This document shows, piece by piece, positions 1 to 18,180 of a DNA stretch of 64,000 nt. The stretch covers positions 248,001 through 312,000 of the forward strand of contig JAUIRK010000757.1 of assembly GCA_030549495.1 (NCBI GenBank). Reading direction: 5' to 3'. Source of the DNA: Nectonema munidae. Its lineage: Eukaryota > Nematomorpha > Nectonematoida > Nectonematidae. The translations under genes and the position numbers were made by a program. How positions within the stretch are numbered: the first letter of the stretch is position 1; the number at the start of each line of letters is the position of its first letter. The notes under the pieces were generated by a model, which saw only the letters and a list, made by a program, of their open reading frames with translations, had not been told where the DNA came from and did not search any database.

Positions 1-1145
1 TGATTGCTAATAACTGGAAAGCGTTCACGAATTCAAACACATAATAAATTCTCAAGTTCATATAAGAAAAATAATTGCAGTAAAAAATTAATTTTTGGTA
101 GGAAAAAGGAATATTGATAGTCGAGTCATCAGCAAAGATAAGAAAATTGAATTTTAAGTTGGAAGAATTTAAATATTATTAATGTAATTTAAGGAAGAAG
201 GCGTCCATGAGTGCTTCCTTGAAGAACTCCTGATCTGATGTATTGAGTTTTTGAGAATGAGCCAATTTGAAACTCGTTGCTGTCACATTTTGCCATAGTT
301 TTTCATAAATAACAAAAAAAATTTTCGAAACGATAAATTTTCATTATATGAAGCAAAAGTGTAGGCGCAACAGTGAAACAAACGCTCTACAAAAATCTAT
401 AAATGCGTTAACTAGACAATTACTTAAATGCAGATTGTCAAGTATATCGTTAATAAGAAGAGAAAGTAAAGATTCCGTATTCTGATTTTTTCTGAATCCC
501 AACTGGTATTTGTAAGATAAGTTATTCTCTTGAAAATAGGAATAAATTTGATCATAGCGTCGTTTTCCGAATATTTTAGAAATAACGGGTACGATTATGG
601 GTATTGGATCATGGTTTTTAGTAAATAATCCGTTTCCTTATGGGATAAATATTGCTTCTTTTAAATTAATCAGGAAAAATAGGATGTTCATTGCAAGAAT
701 TGAATCTAGTGTAAAAGATACGTTGTTAGAATATTAATAAACAATTTTGTGTGAGGAATAGAGATGTCAAAAATATTGCAGAATTTTTATTACTTGAAAC
801 TATTGACCGTAAGTTAAATGTCTTCTAAGAAAAAATTTGTATCAAATAAAAATTAGCAAAGTTAAAACTAACATTTTATCATTAACTAACATTACTCATC
901 CCAAATTTATCAGTAAAGATGTCAGAAAGTGTTTCAGAATCATCAATATTTTGCCATTATTCATTAAGCTTATCTTAGGATCAGAAAATTTCTTTACCAA
1001 TTCATTAATGATTTCCCAATATTGTTTAGAATCAGATAAATTAGAAAAAGACTCAGTTTCAGAAAAAACTTTTTCAATAAGTCGTGAAAAAAAGCTTCTT
1101 CAATTTCATAAAAAATCATCGCATAAAATAAGTGCTAGTTAAAGG
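1..1145 (-). mobile_element. Decayed LINE (non-LTR retrotransposon), linker and reverse transcriptase part
   Basis: Read on the minus strand, a broken frame shows the order typical of a LINE pol. A linker with a KQYWEIINEL-like stretch (about 1030-1000) comes first. RT segments follow: YQLGFRKNQNTESLLSLLI (about 510-450), FIDFCRAF (about 400-375, the place of the catalytic FxDFxKAFD motif), GVLQGSTHGRLLP (about 220-185, the place of QGSxLGPLLF) and FADDS (about 140-120, the catalytic F/YADD). The 3' part runs off the left edge of the window. Several stops and frameshifts interrupt the frame, so it is inactive. The clade looks CR1/Jockey-like by motif spacing; this is an inference. Confidence 0.75.
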
Positions 1146-1404
1146 ACAAAACAGATTTAACAAAAGTATTTTTATCGAAAAATTTGTTAATAAAATTTAT
1201 ATAAAAACTCAACTTTTGATATGTGAAAATTGATGTTAAAAGCATGGCTTGGATAAATTTCGATTGGAACAAAGATGCCAAGAATTGTTTCACTTGTTAC
1301 TTGTAGGAAAGAGTTACAAAGCCAAATATTCAAAAATGATTCAACATAAATATTCTCTAATTTTAAATAAATCAAGATTGAGGTCTCCAAGAAACAAACT
1401 CATT
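1146..1404. other. Unassigned AT-rich spacer
   Basis: Two short overlapping open frames exist here on opposite strands, but neither resembles a known family. I see no feature to name. Confidence 0.4.
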
Positions 1405-1532
1405 TTAACCGGTTATCGACATATGTCGACTTTACAAAAATATGAATCGTCTGATTTTATAAATGCTTTTTAATACAAATCTTCTGCTTTACATTAGATA
1501 TCGTCTGCTTATTCTGGCCGATAACGGGTTAA
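1405..1532. mobile_element. piggyBac-type MITE, subfamily A (copy 1)
   Basis: It begins TTAACCGGTTATCGAC and ends GGCCGATAACGGGTTAA: TTAA target duplications, CCC/GGG ends and imperfect inverted termini, as in nonautonomous piggyBac elements. The interior carries ATGAATCGTCTG and GATATCGTCTGC. Other copies of the same subfamily lie at 4398-4524 and 10361-10489. Confidence 0.75.
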
Positions 1533-2332
1533 GATCAACTTTGTAGTTAACTAGAAACAGTATTCCCATCTCTGATGTAACCCTGTTATTACTTCAAATT
1601 CTCTTTAAATCTCTTGTTTAAATACGATATCCCAAAACATACTAACAATATTGTAAAAATAAGATGTGTAAGCTATAATCCCGATTTTCGATTTAAAAAA
1701 GCGAGAAAATCCCCCATGAAGAAGTATTCCTAAAGCAGATGATTTTTTCGTGTTTCACTGCTGACCCAGTGTCTAACAGGTTACATCAAGGAAAAAATAA
1801 TTTATCTGATGTTTTTATTTCGATTTGTTTTTAACTTGCCTGAAATAACGAGCAGATTAGAATATAATTCTTCCGATACATCGTCCACTATTTTTTTTTA
1901 AATCGGACTGCAATTAGAGAAAAAAAATTGGACTTCGCGCCACATTTGTTTTTTTACTTATTTTTTATTCGTATTTATTGTAAAACTAGTCAATTACTGT
2001 TAAAAAAAGAAATTAATTATACATAGTTAAGATGTATAATATTTTCATATACAACATGAATATTTATGATAAAATGTCTAGAAATGCGTGGATTGATTAA
2101 CTAATATAAAGTTGAAGAGCATTACTATTTTTTACCGCCAAAAATTTGACAAAGTTTTTATATAATCGTTTCGTGCTTTATATTACTCCAATCCAAAAGA
2201 TGCCCAACGTTTCAAGGAGAAAGCACGGGCACATTTAAGACTACTGAGGAGCGTATGTGGCCGTCGCTTCGCAATTGAGACAGCATACTCATAAATATTT
2301 AAACAGGAGTATTCCATCTATATTATTTTTAG
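1533..2332. other. Sequence upstream of the first visible XPG exon
   Basis: Mostly AT-rich with T and A runs. At about 2175-2297 there is a less AT-rich stretch open on the plus strand (it contains KDAQRFKEKARAHLRLLRS) that does not match the XPG protein. It may be part of an unrecognised exon or a transposon relic. Nothing else is recognised. Confidence 0.35.
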
Positions 2333-8637
<6,305 letters not shown>

Positions 8638-9600
8638 CATTCATTCCATATACCTTTAATTATTAGATATTGAAATGAAATCTTAAATATCAATGCTTGT
8701 ATAGGTGAAATTAATGATAAACACCTTTTTTATAAAAAACTTTATTTTTACGATAATGCATTAGGTTGCTACGGGTGTAGGGCCTTTTTAGTAGCGTTTC
8801 TAAGGAGGGGCAAAGGATTGTTCACATTCTAGTTCAAAATAAGTTTTACACTATACTCACTTATCGCTCACCTAAGAATCAACCCTTCAATGTTATTGTT
8901 TCATACGAAATAGACCGATGCGCACGAATTGAGTTTATAATACATATTGTTGTTATATATTATGTATTCATAGTCATTATTAATGCTATATGTAAGGAAG
9001 TAAGAAGGAAGTATTCTCCCTCTTTTAAATCAAATCTGTCAAAATTAACAAGAATATATACTTTGTCTCCAATCTTTATTTAATTGCATGCATACACGAT
9101 TATGTCTGATGTCTATTACAAATGCAAGATATATGTGAACAATAGAAATACAATTTAACAAGACTGCTTGCTGTGTGTAGTGTTTCATCATGGCTGAAGA
9201 GTAGCCCAAATTTTAGAATATTCCTGTTCCGGTGTAAAAAATTATAATGCTACTCTTACCCTGAAGTTAAAAATATTTTGTCAGTGTTTTAAGAATCATC
9301 AAACAAAATTTTGGAGATTTATTACATTATATGATAATTACTAATAAAATTTCAATAACGAAAATATGTAAGCACTCTTTTTTGGCATAATAAACATAAA
9401 TATATAAAAACATATTTGTATATTTTTACCAGCAAAATAAAAATCATATAAAAAATAATTGTATACCTTTATCACTCTAACTTTAATTGTCTTCTTTTAA
9501 AAATTAGCTAAAAGAAAATCGATTTGGTGGAAATCTTTTTTTTGTCTTAGGTATATCTTTAATTTGATTGAATTCAATTTTTTAACCTTTTTTTCAGAAT
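8638..9600. other. Intergenic, nothing recognised
   Basis: AT-rich sequence downstream of XPG; no open frame, RNA or repeat that I can name. Confidence 0.5.
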
Positions 9601-9632
9601 TAACAGACCAACATAATTTCATTGTTTCATAG

Positions 9633-9835
9633 CGATGGATAAAATTCCTACTCAGAAGCATAGTGAATGTGATTTAGAACATTCTGATTCTGAGAAAGTT
9701 TGCAAGAAGTTCAAGAGATATGCTGATCTCAATCTGCTTCTGTGAAACGTGTTCAGCTTCGTTTAAAGGAGTATCCAAAACATAGTCAAGGAAGCTCGCA
9801 TGCTCGATCTTTTGTGGCAATTCTAAATACCATTT
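9633..9835 (+). pseudogene. Short coding-like relic, possibly from a transposase
   Basis: From an ATG at 9635 the frame reads MDKIPTQKHSECDLEHSDSE, then VCKKFKRYADL, a stop, and in another frame SASVKRVQLRLKEYPKH. The style (acidic start, then FK..Y and SVKR) resembles the N-terminal part of hAT-type transposases, but I cannot assign it firmly. Confidence 0.3.
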
Positions 9836-9839
9836 CTAT

Positions 9840-10360
9840 AATAGATATATATTTTTTTATGCAGTTTAATTAGAAGGAGGTGGAATTTTTAGTCCCCTTT
9901 TACTTTCCGCTTTTTAGAAATAATGTTTAGACTTTAGAATAACATTTCAATTCCTATTTGCAGATATAAATCAAATTTTTCAGTGGAAACAGCTAATTTG
10001 CTTTATAATTTCAATTCTCAATATATTTTTGTACTATTTAAAAATAATGACCGAGTATTATGCATTAAAATAATAATGATATAAAAATGAAGAAGGTAAC
10101 ATATTATTCCTTTTTTTCTCAAAAATCTATATATTTATAGATTTCAAGGAGGGGGCATGACATGAATTAGAAGCCTTTGGCTTCACAAATAATTTTGAAT
10201 TTTATATCATTAAAAGACTTGTTTGGCTTTTAATGACTTCCCATTTTACTTGACTTTCATTAAAATGGCATCATATGTACAAAGCGCTATGCATAAAATA
10301 CAACGGTTCTTTCACTCTATAGCAAAAAAAATTTTTTTTTTCTTTATAAAAAAAGCAGCT
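9840..10360. other. Intergenic, nothing recognised
   Basis: AT-rich; no supported feature. Confidence 0.5.
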
Positions 10361-10489
10361 CCGGTTAACTATCACATTTGACATATGTTGCCTTTACAAA
10401 AATGCGAATCGTCAGCATTTATTAATGCTTTTTAATACTTCTGCTTTATACAAGATATCGTCTGATTATTCTGTTCGTTAACGGGTTAA
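10361..10489. mobile_element. piggyBac-type MITE, subfamily A (copy 3, degraded)
   Basis: The left end is worn (CCGGTTAACTATCACATTTG); the right end is CGTTAACGGGTTAA. Inside, GCGAATCGTCAGC and GATATCGTCTGA match the other subfamily A copies. Its right TTAA is shared with the next element. Confidence 0.65.
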
Positions 10490-10560
10490 CCCTTTCATTA
10501 CCAGAAAAACTAGACGATATTTATTAAAAAGCAGAAGATGAAATAATTGAAAGCAGTCAA
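10486..10560. mobile_element. piggyBac-type MITE, subfamily C (left end only)
   Basis: It starts TTAACCCTTTCATTACCAG directly at the TTAA of the preceding MITE and continues AACTAGACGATATTTATT and AAGCAGAAGAT. This matches the right end of the element at 43152-43445 in reverse complement. The other end is not found. Confidence 0.6.
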
Positions 10561-10823
10561 GCCCAATTTTTCTTTTTGATAAGTTATATTTTAAATAAAA
10601 TCTCTTTTTTCAAGTAATAATTCTTCACCGAGAATAATGTCAGAGGTATTATTTGTGAAGGGAGTTGATGCTTGAATGGTGCGTGAGAGTAAATGCGCGT
10701 TTTCCATTTATTGGAAGTCATATTAAAACTGATAATAAAATCAACTCAACTTTATTCAAACGTGTAAAATCTAAAATTTTGGGTCGTGTGAAGATATTTA
10801 TTTAATAATGTCTGAAATTATAA
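10561..10823. other. Intergenic, nothing recognised
   Basis: No supported feature. Confidence 0.5.
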
Positions 10824-10959
10824 TTAACCCATTTACGGCCAATGTTCCTATTTTGGAACATAAGTAATTCATCTTCGTCTGTTTTTTTCAATGACTTTGA
10901 ATATAAATCGTCTGCGTTTTTTAGATATCGTCTGCTTTGCTTGGCCTTAAATGGGTCAA
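10824..10959. mobile_element. piggyBac-type MITE, subfamily B (copy 2)
   Basis: TTAACCCATTTACGGCCAAT at the left, TTGGCCTTAAATGGGTCAA at the right (the right TTAA has mutated). The interior is nearly the same as 4025-4163, including the CGTCTGC motifs. Confidence 0.8.
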
Positions 10960-11487
10960 GTCAATGAATCGTAGTAATATTGTGCTTTTTTTATTGTGGC
11001 TATTGCATCCAAGAAAAGAAAAAAATTTTATAACTGAGCAGATGATAGGGACGCATGATCAGAGGTCCATAAAAAAAGGAACAATAGTAAGCTTTCTTGA
11101 GTTCGAGACATTTCGTTACCAAAAGTTAAAAAAACAAAATGTCTAAAACTGGGCACGAAATGTCCTGGACCGATTTTCACTTATGCATCTTTGTCACAAC
11201 AAATTTGCCACTTGTCTCAAATAATACTTTGTATTATTTTTATACTTTGAAAATGTCAAAATGTTCTTGGCTAACGTTTTTAATAGAGGCATTTTAATGG
11301 ATTTCGCATTATGTAGTTTTTTACAAAAAAACGTGAATAAATAGTATGTCTAAAATGAAGAGAGGAGGATGAAGCTTCAAATCTAAATTTAATTTAATAA
11401 AGCTTATAGTCCTCGAAATTTTATACTGTGGCACTGGATAGAAGACATCTTTTGATAGTGTTCGCAAAAAGTACATCAAAGTTACTT
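10960..11487. other. Intergenic, nothing recognised
   Basis: A 69-codon open frame near its start has no similarity that I recognise. The right part would hold the 3' UTR of the minus-strand MRNIP gene; no clear poly(A) signal was found. Confidence 0.4.
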
Positions 11488-11892
11488 TCATTGACTTAAG
11501 GTATTGAGTTCGTCGCGACTGTCCAGGTATGCGCTCCATTTATTGGTACTTGCAGATGGAGTGCTAGAATGTCCAACACCATTCTCCTTTTCTTCAGGAG
11601 AAGCACTTTGATTGACAGCCTCGTTATTAAAGTTCGTTTGAATCGTTGCATGAAGTTCGTCCTCATCACCGTAATCGCGTGGAACTGTCTTCAAAGGAGA
11701 TTCCTGCATCCCAAGATTTAGCTGTTGTACAATTTTTCGGCATTGTGAAGCTGTAGCTTGTGCAATGGGAATCAACAATGCTTGTTGAGTGTTGCAAATC
11801 TTGCACTGCCATTTCTTCTTCCTCTCACACTTGAGGGTTGATTGATACATTTTACAGGATAGGCACTTTACAACCAAGAATACTTGCGGCAT
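11488..11892 (-). CDS. MRNIP: MRN complex-interacting protein (MRNIP/C5orf45 homologue)
   Basis: MRNIP binds the MRE11-RAD50-NBS1 complex in the nucleus and helps the response to double-strand breaks. This single-exon frame of 134 residues starts at an ATG at 11892. Its N-terminus holds a zinc ribbon: C10-x2-C13 and C30-x2-C33 around KKKWQCKIC, as in MRNIP. It is followed by ATASQCRKIVQQLNL, which matches the family's ADCRRHVQKLNL. The middle is acidic and low in complexity. Near the C-terminus, NKWSAYLDSRDE matches the short conserved SRWLKYLEK motif. It is shorter than the human protein, as expected for invertebrates. The lack of introns could mean a compact gene or a retrocopy, but the frame is intact. 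Confidence 0.82.
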   Translation of the reverse strand: MPQVFLVVKCLSCKMYQSTLKCERKKKWQCKICNTQQALLIPIAQATASQCRKIVQQLNLGMQESPLKTVPRDYGDEDELHATIQTNFNNEAVNQSASPEEKENGVGHSSTPSASTNKWSAYLDSRDELNTLSQ

Positions 11893-12268
11893 CTATTTTC
11901 ACGAAAATTTTAAAGTCGTGTGTAAAAATGCAGACAATTTACAAGCCGTGACAAAATTTAGAGAAAAAAATTAGGTTTGTCGTTAAAGTGCTGATTCAAA
12001 TTCTTTTTAAATTATCTAAGTTCAGTTCAATCTTTCAGATATCAATGACTTTATTAATTTATTTTTTATAAAAAAAATAAAATATATAAAAAATTTATTC
12101 AAAAATCACTGAAGAAAAGGCATAGAAATAAAATTACAGGTATACAAAATTTTTCATTATCTTCAAACCATTTTACCTGTCATTATACTTGCACTGACAG
12201 CTTCCAATCCTACCATAACTACATGGATTATATCAAGTCAAAATTTAAGTTTTAACAGTAACTTACTT
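11893..12268. other. Intergenic, upstream of MRNIP
   Basis: AT-rich; it should contain the MRNIP promoter, but no TATA or initiator element stands out. Confidence 0.4.
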
Positions 12269-13400
12269 TGCTGCAGGGATATCATATTGAATGTGCTAGG
12301 AAGTTCTGAACTTAAAAAACTGAAGCATGTCTTCCTGCCAAAAGATACCGTTAAAACGCTAATAAGAGAGATGCCTAAGGACATACTGTCATGGGTGGTT
12401 TTATTGATTCAAAATTCGATTTTCAAATTTTTTGCAATTCAACTTGATGAAATGACGGGTGCTGTCAACTTATCTCAGCCTTACGATTACGTATGATATG
12501 TATGTGACAAGCACCTGGTAGACGAATTTTTGTCTTGCGAAATACACAGCAGTAGAAATATTTTTACAGCATATGGTATTAGGTGGGAACAGCCATTAGA
12601 GTGTGTACTGATGGTGCTCTAGCCATTCCATTTTGTCGTTCCAGTTTTGAAGCGGTTAAGCAGAATCTTCAGATGTAATTGGTACCTAGTGCGCTATAAT
12701 ATTATAAAAGAATTCATTACAGTGTATTTTATTAGAGCAAATGCCTTCATCTCTTGTTTGTTTTCAGACTTATGCAAAGAAAATGATTTCGAAAACTCTT
12801 GCTGCACTCAGGCATGATGTGGCTTTCCAAGGAAAAAGCTTAGAAGCAATACTGTGGAAAGATTTTCTGATGTCCGTTTTCTTATATTCTTATCATTTTT
12901 AGCGAACATTATGAATTCCCTTAACTTTACGTTGCAAGGAAAAGAGATCACAGTGCTTCATTGTTATAAAAAATCTAGAGCTTTTGAAATCAAACTAGAA
13001 GGAAGACAAAAATTTGGATCGATTTTCACATACGAACGTATTTTTTTGTTGAAAATGAGATTTTCATTGATGAAGATGTTCTTGAGGCCATGAAACACCG
13101 TGTAACCTATCTTAACCAAGAATTTTTTTCTCTTTTTTCCTTACCTGCAAAAATTAGAAAATATCGATCTATCAAAAATCACTTTGTAATCTTCAACAGT
13201 GATCCGGCTTCATAAGGCTTAATTCAAAAACAGTTTTGATTTGTTTAATAACGATTATGGAGATGCAAAAAATGTTTTCAATTTTTCGTTGCAAAGATGG
13301 CTCTGAAAGCTGGAAGGGAATCTTGAATTTGTAAATACACATTTGAAGCAATTTATCGAAGAAGAATTTTGCGCCTTTCTATATTTTGCTTTACAAGTTG
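12269..13400 (+). pseudogene. Decayed hAT transposase (SCAND3/ZBED5-like)
   Basis: Broken plus-strand frames read SSELKKLKHVFLPKDTVKTL, then IFKFFAIQLDEMTGAVNLSQ, YGIRWEQPLECV, CTDGALAIPF and later NIMNSLNFTLQGKEITVLHC and DVRFLIFLSFLANIMNS. The order D-E-x-T, CTDGA, then LN..LQG is that of SCAND3/ZBED5-type hAT proteins, where the acidic residues of the first and third motifs are part of the DDE active site. Stops and frame changes are spread over the length (for example after DYV at 12494), so it cannot be functional. No zinc finger or terminal repeats were found nearby. Confidence 0.7.
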
Positions 13401-14837
13401 TTTCTCGAAGTAATCTAAATATAACCTTCAATTACAGTCAATTTTGATTTCCCTTGGGGGTAATTCAACAATTTTTTGGGGGTAATGGAGCGTTCAGAGA
13501 AAAAGAAGTTAATATGAAAACATTGCGGTACCTGGCGTTAGAATTAATGTTAAAATAGTCTTAGTATGTAATGTTGTAAACTAGACTGTAACAATGTTCA
13601 AATACAATAAATATAAAATATCTCTAGTGTTTTCATTTAGTCATATATATCTATGTTGACACCATTTTTTGAAAGGGGCAACATGCTTACTGGGGCATGT
13701 AAAATTGAATAACAAGCTAAAAAAGTAGACCATATCAAATAATAAATTATTCTTGAAAGTTTTTAACATTACAATCAAGTTCCAGTAATTATATTAAAAT
13801 AACTAAAAGCTATAAACTGACTATTTTTGTGTGGAATATATTAGCATAAAGCAAGGAAAATACAAAATTTTAAGTGATACTAAATATTGAATCGCATATG
13901 AAGAATATCTTGGTGATTAAATCAGAGAGAGAATAAGATGTAGGTTTCCAATGTAATCTATGATTCCTGTAAGTCAACTCTATAAGAATAAGTAATCACA
14001 AAATAAAAATAGATCAGCGATGAGTTGCCAAATTCAGCATAGAAATCTACATCTGATATTGATAAGTCGGATCATGATAATGAGTGGAACGAAAAAAAAA
14101 TAGTGAATGATATAAAACTATAACAGGAGTTGAATTGTTTGCATCAAAGTGAAAAAATAGAATTTGCTGGCCACAAAAGTAAAAAGTTTACGGAGCATGG
14201 CTGAAATGATTTTACCGTTACAGACTTTTAAAGTCTGGGCAAAGATAAAAGGTTTAGAATGAGTCCTAAAACATCAATGGCATCTGTTCATTGATTCTTC
14301 AATAAAGTCTCAAGACAGTTTGCTTTTACTATGTTCAACTAAAAGAAGAGTACATAAAGTTCCTATATCATCAGTAAAGTTGGAAGATATGCGTTAACTT
14401 TAAGATGTTCACAATCCTACTAGGATTACAAGTTAGATATATTATGCAGGCAATGTTATGCTCTTGTAGTAGCCAGAAATGCTTCTTACAGGTAACCCAA
14501 AAATCCAAATTAATGTTTTCTTGTCTTTAGCGAAAAATTCCCTTCTACTCATCTCATATTTAACGTAGAATTATATTAACATTTGTGACTCATGAAGCGA
14601 TGCAGAAGTATTCCCAAGCTCCTTGAACAAAGTAGCTATTGGTGTGTTTGTTAAAAATTAGCTAAACCTAAAAATAATCTCAAAAATATATTGATTGTTA
14701 TTCATTAAAAATACATTTAAGAAAAACTGTTATCTTGTGGTAAATTTATTTCTAGATTCCTAATTATATTTTTTATTCTAGTTTTGTAAGCAATAATACA
14801 AAAATGCGTTTTTCTAATTTTTTTTATAAATATTGAA
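13401..14837. other. Intergenic, nothing recognised
   Basis: AT-rich with no long frame, terminal repeats or tandem structure that I can support. Confidence 0.45.
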
Positions 14838-14930
14838 GTATTGTACCAAGAAATAATAATCGTCTGCTTACAACATACAAAATTCCATTGAGAAAAAAGC
14901 AGACGATTATTCTTCAAAGGGTCGAAGTGG
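14838..14930. mobile_element. piggyBac-type MITE, subfamily D relic
   Basis: TACCAAGAAATAATAATCGT, then CTGC, and AAGCAGACGATTATTCTTCA match, in reverse complement and shuffled by decay, the complete element at 43442-43568. It ends CAAAGGGTCGA, a mutated CAAAGGGTTAA. Confidence 0.55.
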
Positions 14931-16079
14931 GAGTTTTATAAATAAAACTAGATTTGAAAAATGTTGCTACCTCAGAAAAAAATTATATTATTTTCAAAAA
15001 AAAAATTATGATTTTTTAACTCATTATTGAATATAAAACTACTATTTTTAATAGATAGGCCAGTAGAAATAATTCGATCAATCTCAAAAAATGTTGAGCT
15101 TTTTTGATTATGTAAACTTTTTTCATAAAGTAAATTTTCAGAAGTATCAGGTAGAGATGAATAACTATTTTTTACACTTCTTTTCAATAAATATTTTATT
15201 AAATATCTATAAATGTGACATAACTTCATATTTGAACGATAACAGCATTTCTGATGAATTATTTTGATACAAACACATATAGATAGACAAAAACATAAGG
15301 GACGTAAAATTATTGCCTGATATGTAATGCTTTACTTTTTCTTCCATGATTGCTCTAAAAATCAATGTTTCATATCTTTAAATTCAACTTATTTGTTCTC
15401 TAATTTTACTTTCTGAACAAACGTTTCATTGATACTGTAGTATAATTTGCACCTAGAGTAATACTTAAATGTAAATCCTTGATATACGTTTACGTGCATA
15501 TCACTTTATACTCCTAAGGCACACTTGTTGTATATATATACACACACACTGTTGTTATTTTCATCACTTTAGCATCATTATAGTACTTTTATAACCTAAC
15601 TTAAGTTTGCTATACTATCCTAAATAAATCATCTTATATCGTTACTACGATCAATCGTCTTATTCTGGTTTTACTACAGATACTTTTGGTACTTCGATTC
15701 TTTATTCTTTAAATACTCAAAACATTACTAGTTTTGTTTAAAAATTTTTAGCAGATTGTTATCTGAAATCTAATATTCCTCTACACAATGGGGCTATGAT
15801 AGTTTAAAAGCTTTTTTAAAGACTTGGTCTAATTTACCGTCAGTTTCAACTTGTAGACTCATTGTCCATGAACTAGGTGAGTAAAACTTTTCTATTGTTA
15901 AATCAATCATTGATAAGAAAAAGTTTTTTTGATAGAAAACATTTTTAGTAAAGTCAAATTTTAGAAATTTCAACATTAATTCAGATAAAGTAATCTCGGT
16001 CCGTGAAGTTACTCAAGGGATGTTATCCAAGTTTGTTCCATGTGACATGTTTCGCTCATCTTTTATACAAGCGCACACT
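14931..16079. other. Intergenic, nothing recognised
   Basis: Contains an 85-codon minus-strand open frame (14972-15229) and a 60-codon one (15794-15976), both without recognisable similarity, and a short TA/CA microsatellite near 15530-15548. No gene is called. Confidence 0.4.
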
Positions 16080-17090
16080 AAAAATTAAAGCTAATTTTAC
16101 AGAAGTAGATTCGTTCTTTTAAAGCAGTCACCATAAAAAACATAAGAAGGAAAGAAAAATGCAAGCATAGAGGTTATCCCCCTATTCCAATTATTACAAG
16201 ATTGAAAAGATATATTAAAGCTGCACTATATTACTATGGAAATTTGGCTTCAAGAAAAAAATTGTTCAAAATTTTAAAGGAGAAGGTGTTTTAGTAAAAA
16301 AAGTCTGTGCAGAATGGATGTTTAATCCAAAATTTAATGCTAATAAAAAAAAATATGGCGTTTTGTTTGAAAGAATAAAGTTTAAACTTTTTTATAAAAA
16401 AAGCTAGACTGAGTTTTGATTTTAAAGAAGTTTGCTCTGTACAACAATATTTGGAGAAGAGAATCACGATGAACGATATACTCCAAATCAGGGGTGTCAA
16501 ACTTAATTCACTTACGGACAGTATTTTCAGCTATTGCGGGCTGCATAGACACATGTGTGGATTCAATAGGCACACATATAACAATATATAATTTAAAAAG
16601 TGTAGACCGGTGCCACACTGATCCTTAAATCAAAGTGTTAAAAAGGGTAGAATCTAATTTTTTTCCAATTTTTCAGAAACTTCACATCCCTTTCTTAACA
16701 ATTTTTTAAAATCAGAACTTAAATTCGTAACAGCTGGAACTGTCAAAATGGTATTTATTATATCATTTTTTAATCTTATTCTGTTCTTTGACTTATTAAT
16801 ATTTATTTAAGGATGTAAAAATGGAAAACTCAAGTTTTAAATCATAAGCCATCAGGGGGGTCAATAACGGCGCGTATGTTTGAAACCCCTGCTACAAATA
16901 ATGAATTTGGAAAAGAGTAGTATATCACCTTTTTTTTACGATCTTCTACAAAATTCTTCATCCACAACAGTGGTAGTGGAAAGATCGTTTTCTATGCTTA
17001 AAAATATTTAATCAAAGATAGAAAATGTTTTTAAATACTTAATGCTTTATTACAATATCTTTTTTGAGGAAAAATTACATATTTGAAAAA
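16080..17090 (+). pseudogene. Decayed hAT transposase, C-terminal half
   Basis: The frame PPIPIITRLKRYIKAALYYY near 16180-16245 matches the conserved P.P..TRW..W..AA.YY segment of hAT transposases. Near 16965-17010, SSSTTVVVERSFSMLKNI matches the dimerisation motif (S..vERsFS.lk.ik). The two parts are separated by a 403-bp MITE insertion (16489-16891). Stops are frequent. It is unrelated by motif wording to the hAT proteins at 39.5 and 60.6 kb. Confidence 0.65.
16489..16891. mobile_element. 403-bp hAT-type MITE
   Basis: It starts CAGGGGTGTCAAACTT and ends GTTTGAAACCCCTG, inverted hAT-style ends. The flanks CTCCAAAT (16481-16488) and CTACAAAT (16892-16899) form an 8-bp target duplication with one mismatch. 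It sits inside the older hAT transposase relic. Confidence 0.8.
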
Positions 17091-17478
17091 AATTTTGATT
17101 TTAGGTCAATTTTTTCAAGATAAAAATTAATTTACAGTAGAACTCCTCTCTACGGTCACTCCTGGACAGCGGTCAACGCTTCTAATACGGTCAGAAAGTA
17201 TAGTGCCGAATTCTTTTATATTTCTATATATTGCATAATTATTGAGTATAACGGTCACTCCCGTATTGCGTATTACCTTCACTTATTTTTTGTCAAAATG
17301 GACAAATTAGGTAAATTTTCAAAGGGATCAAGTTTTAACATCACAATAAAAACACTTTTAGTTGCGAATTTTAAATCAGTCTTCCTAAGCATCTGTTTTT
17401 TCTGTTACCCTATTGACATAAAGTTATGGAAGCATTATGATTACCCCCTTGTGTTTATGTTGTGAACATTATATGATG

Positions 17479-18121
17479 CCTCAATTACTATCTGGCCACA
17501 TTACCGGGGGAATTTAGGGCGCTATCCACGCTCTACAAAGAACCAACGTCCAACTTTGCTAAAGGACTCCTCTCATTGCTGATTCCGCGACTCCTGGACA
17601 AAGCCACAACTCTCTAGCCAATGCGCAACTTTACTCCACCTACAAAGCAAGTTTTTTCCGACGCCTCGCTAATAGGCTTAGGAATTGTAGGAGAATCAAC
17701 AGTGGCACTGGGCGTCAAATCACAATGGAACATCGTCGAGTTGGAAATGCTGGCCATCTGTTTGGGACAGATCCTTTTTCCAAACAGATGGTCCTGGATG
17801 GATTCGCTCGTCTGCCTTCAAAGTGTTAAAAAATGGGGAAGCTCGTCTCCCAAAGTTGCCATCCTTATCCTTTGGGCGAGGAATCTCAACGAACACTCAT
17901 GGAGCCTTCCCTACAGGATGAAGCACATCGCCTCCTCGGAAAACCCAGCTGATGAACCCTCCAGGACTCCACCCGCCGATACCTCATATCAGATCAAGAT
18001 CCTTGACTGCCAAATATGGGGAAACGCGATTCTCACCAGGAAGATCCTTCCTGCATGGGAAAAGTTCTGGATCAGTTCTGGCTTCTCAAATGCCGAAGGT
18101 CAAAAAGTACGTAGGGAGATA
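17479..18121 (+). repeat. Left arm of a 643-bp inverted repeat (copy of the retroelement's RNase H end)
   Basis: It pairs base for base with 18181-18823 in reverse complement, with no gap over 643 positions and about 99% identity by eye. A 59-nt spacer (18122-18180) separates the arms. It looks like a fold-back duplication of the element's 3' end. Confidence 0.92.
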
Positions 18122-18180
18122 GGGCCTTAGATGGCTGCTAAACCTCCCTCTGGGCCTGTCAATCGACTGCTCCCAGCCTA

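Noticed and set aside
14972-15229. 85-codon minus-strand frame as a gene
   Set aside because: Low complexity in parts, no similarity, no splice or promoter context.
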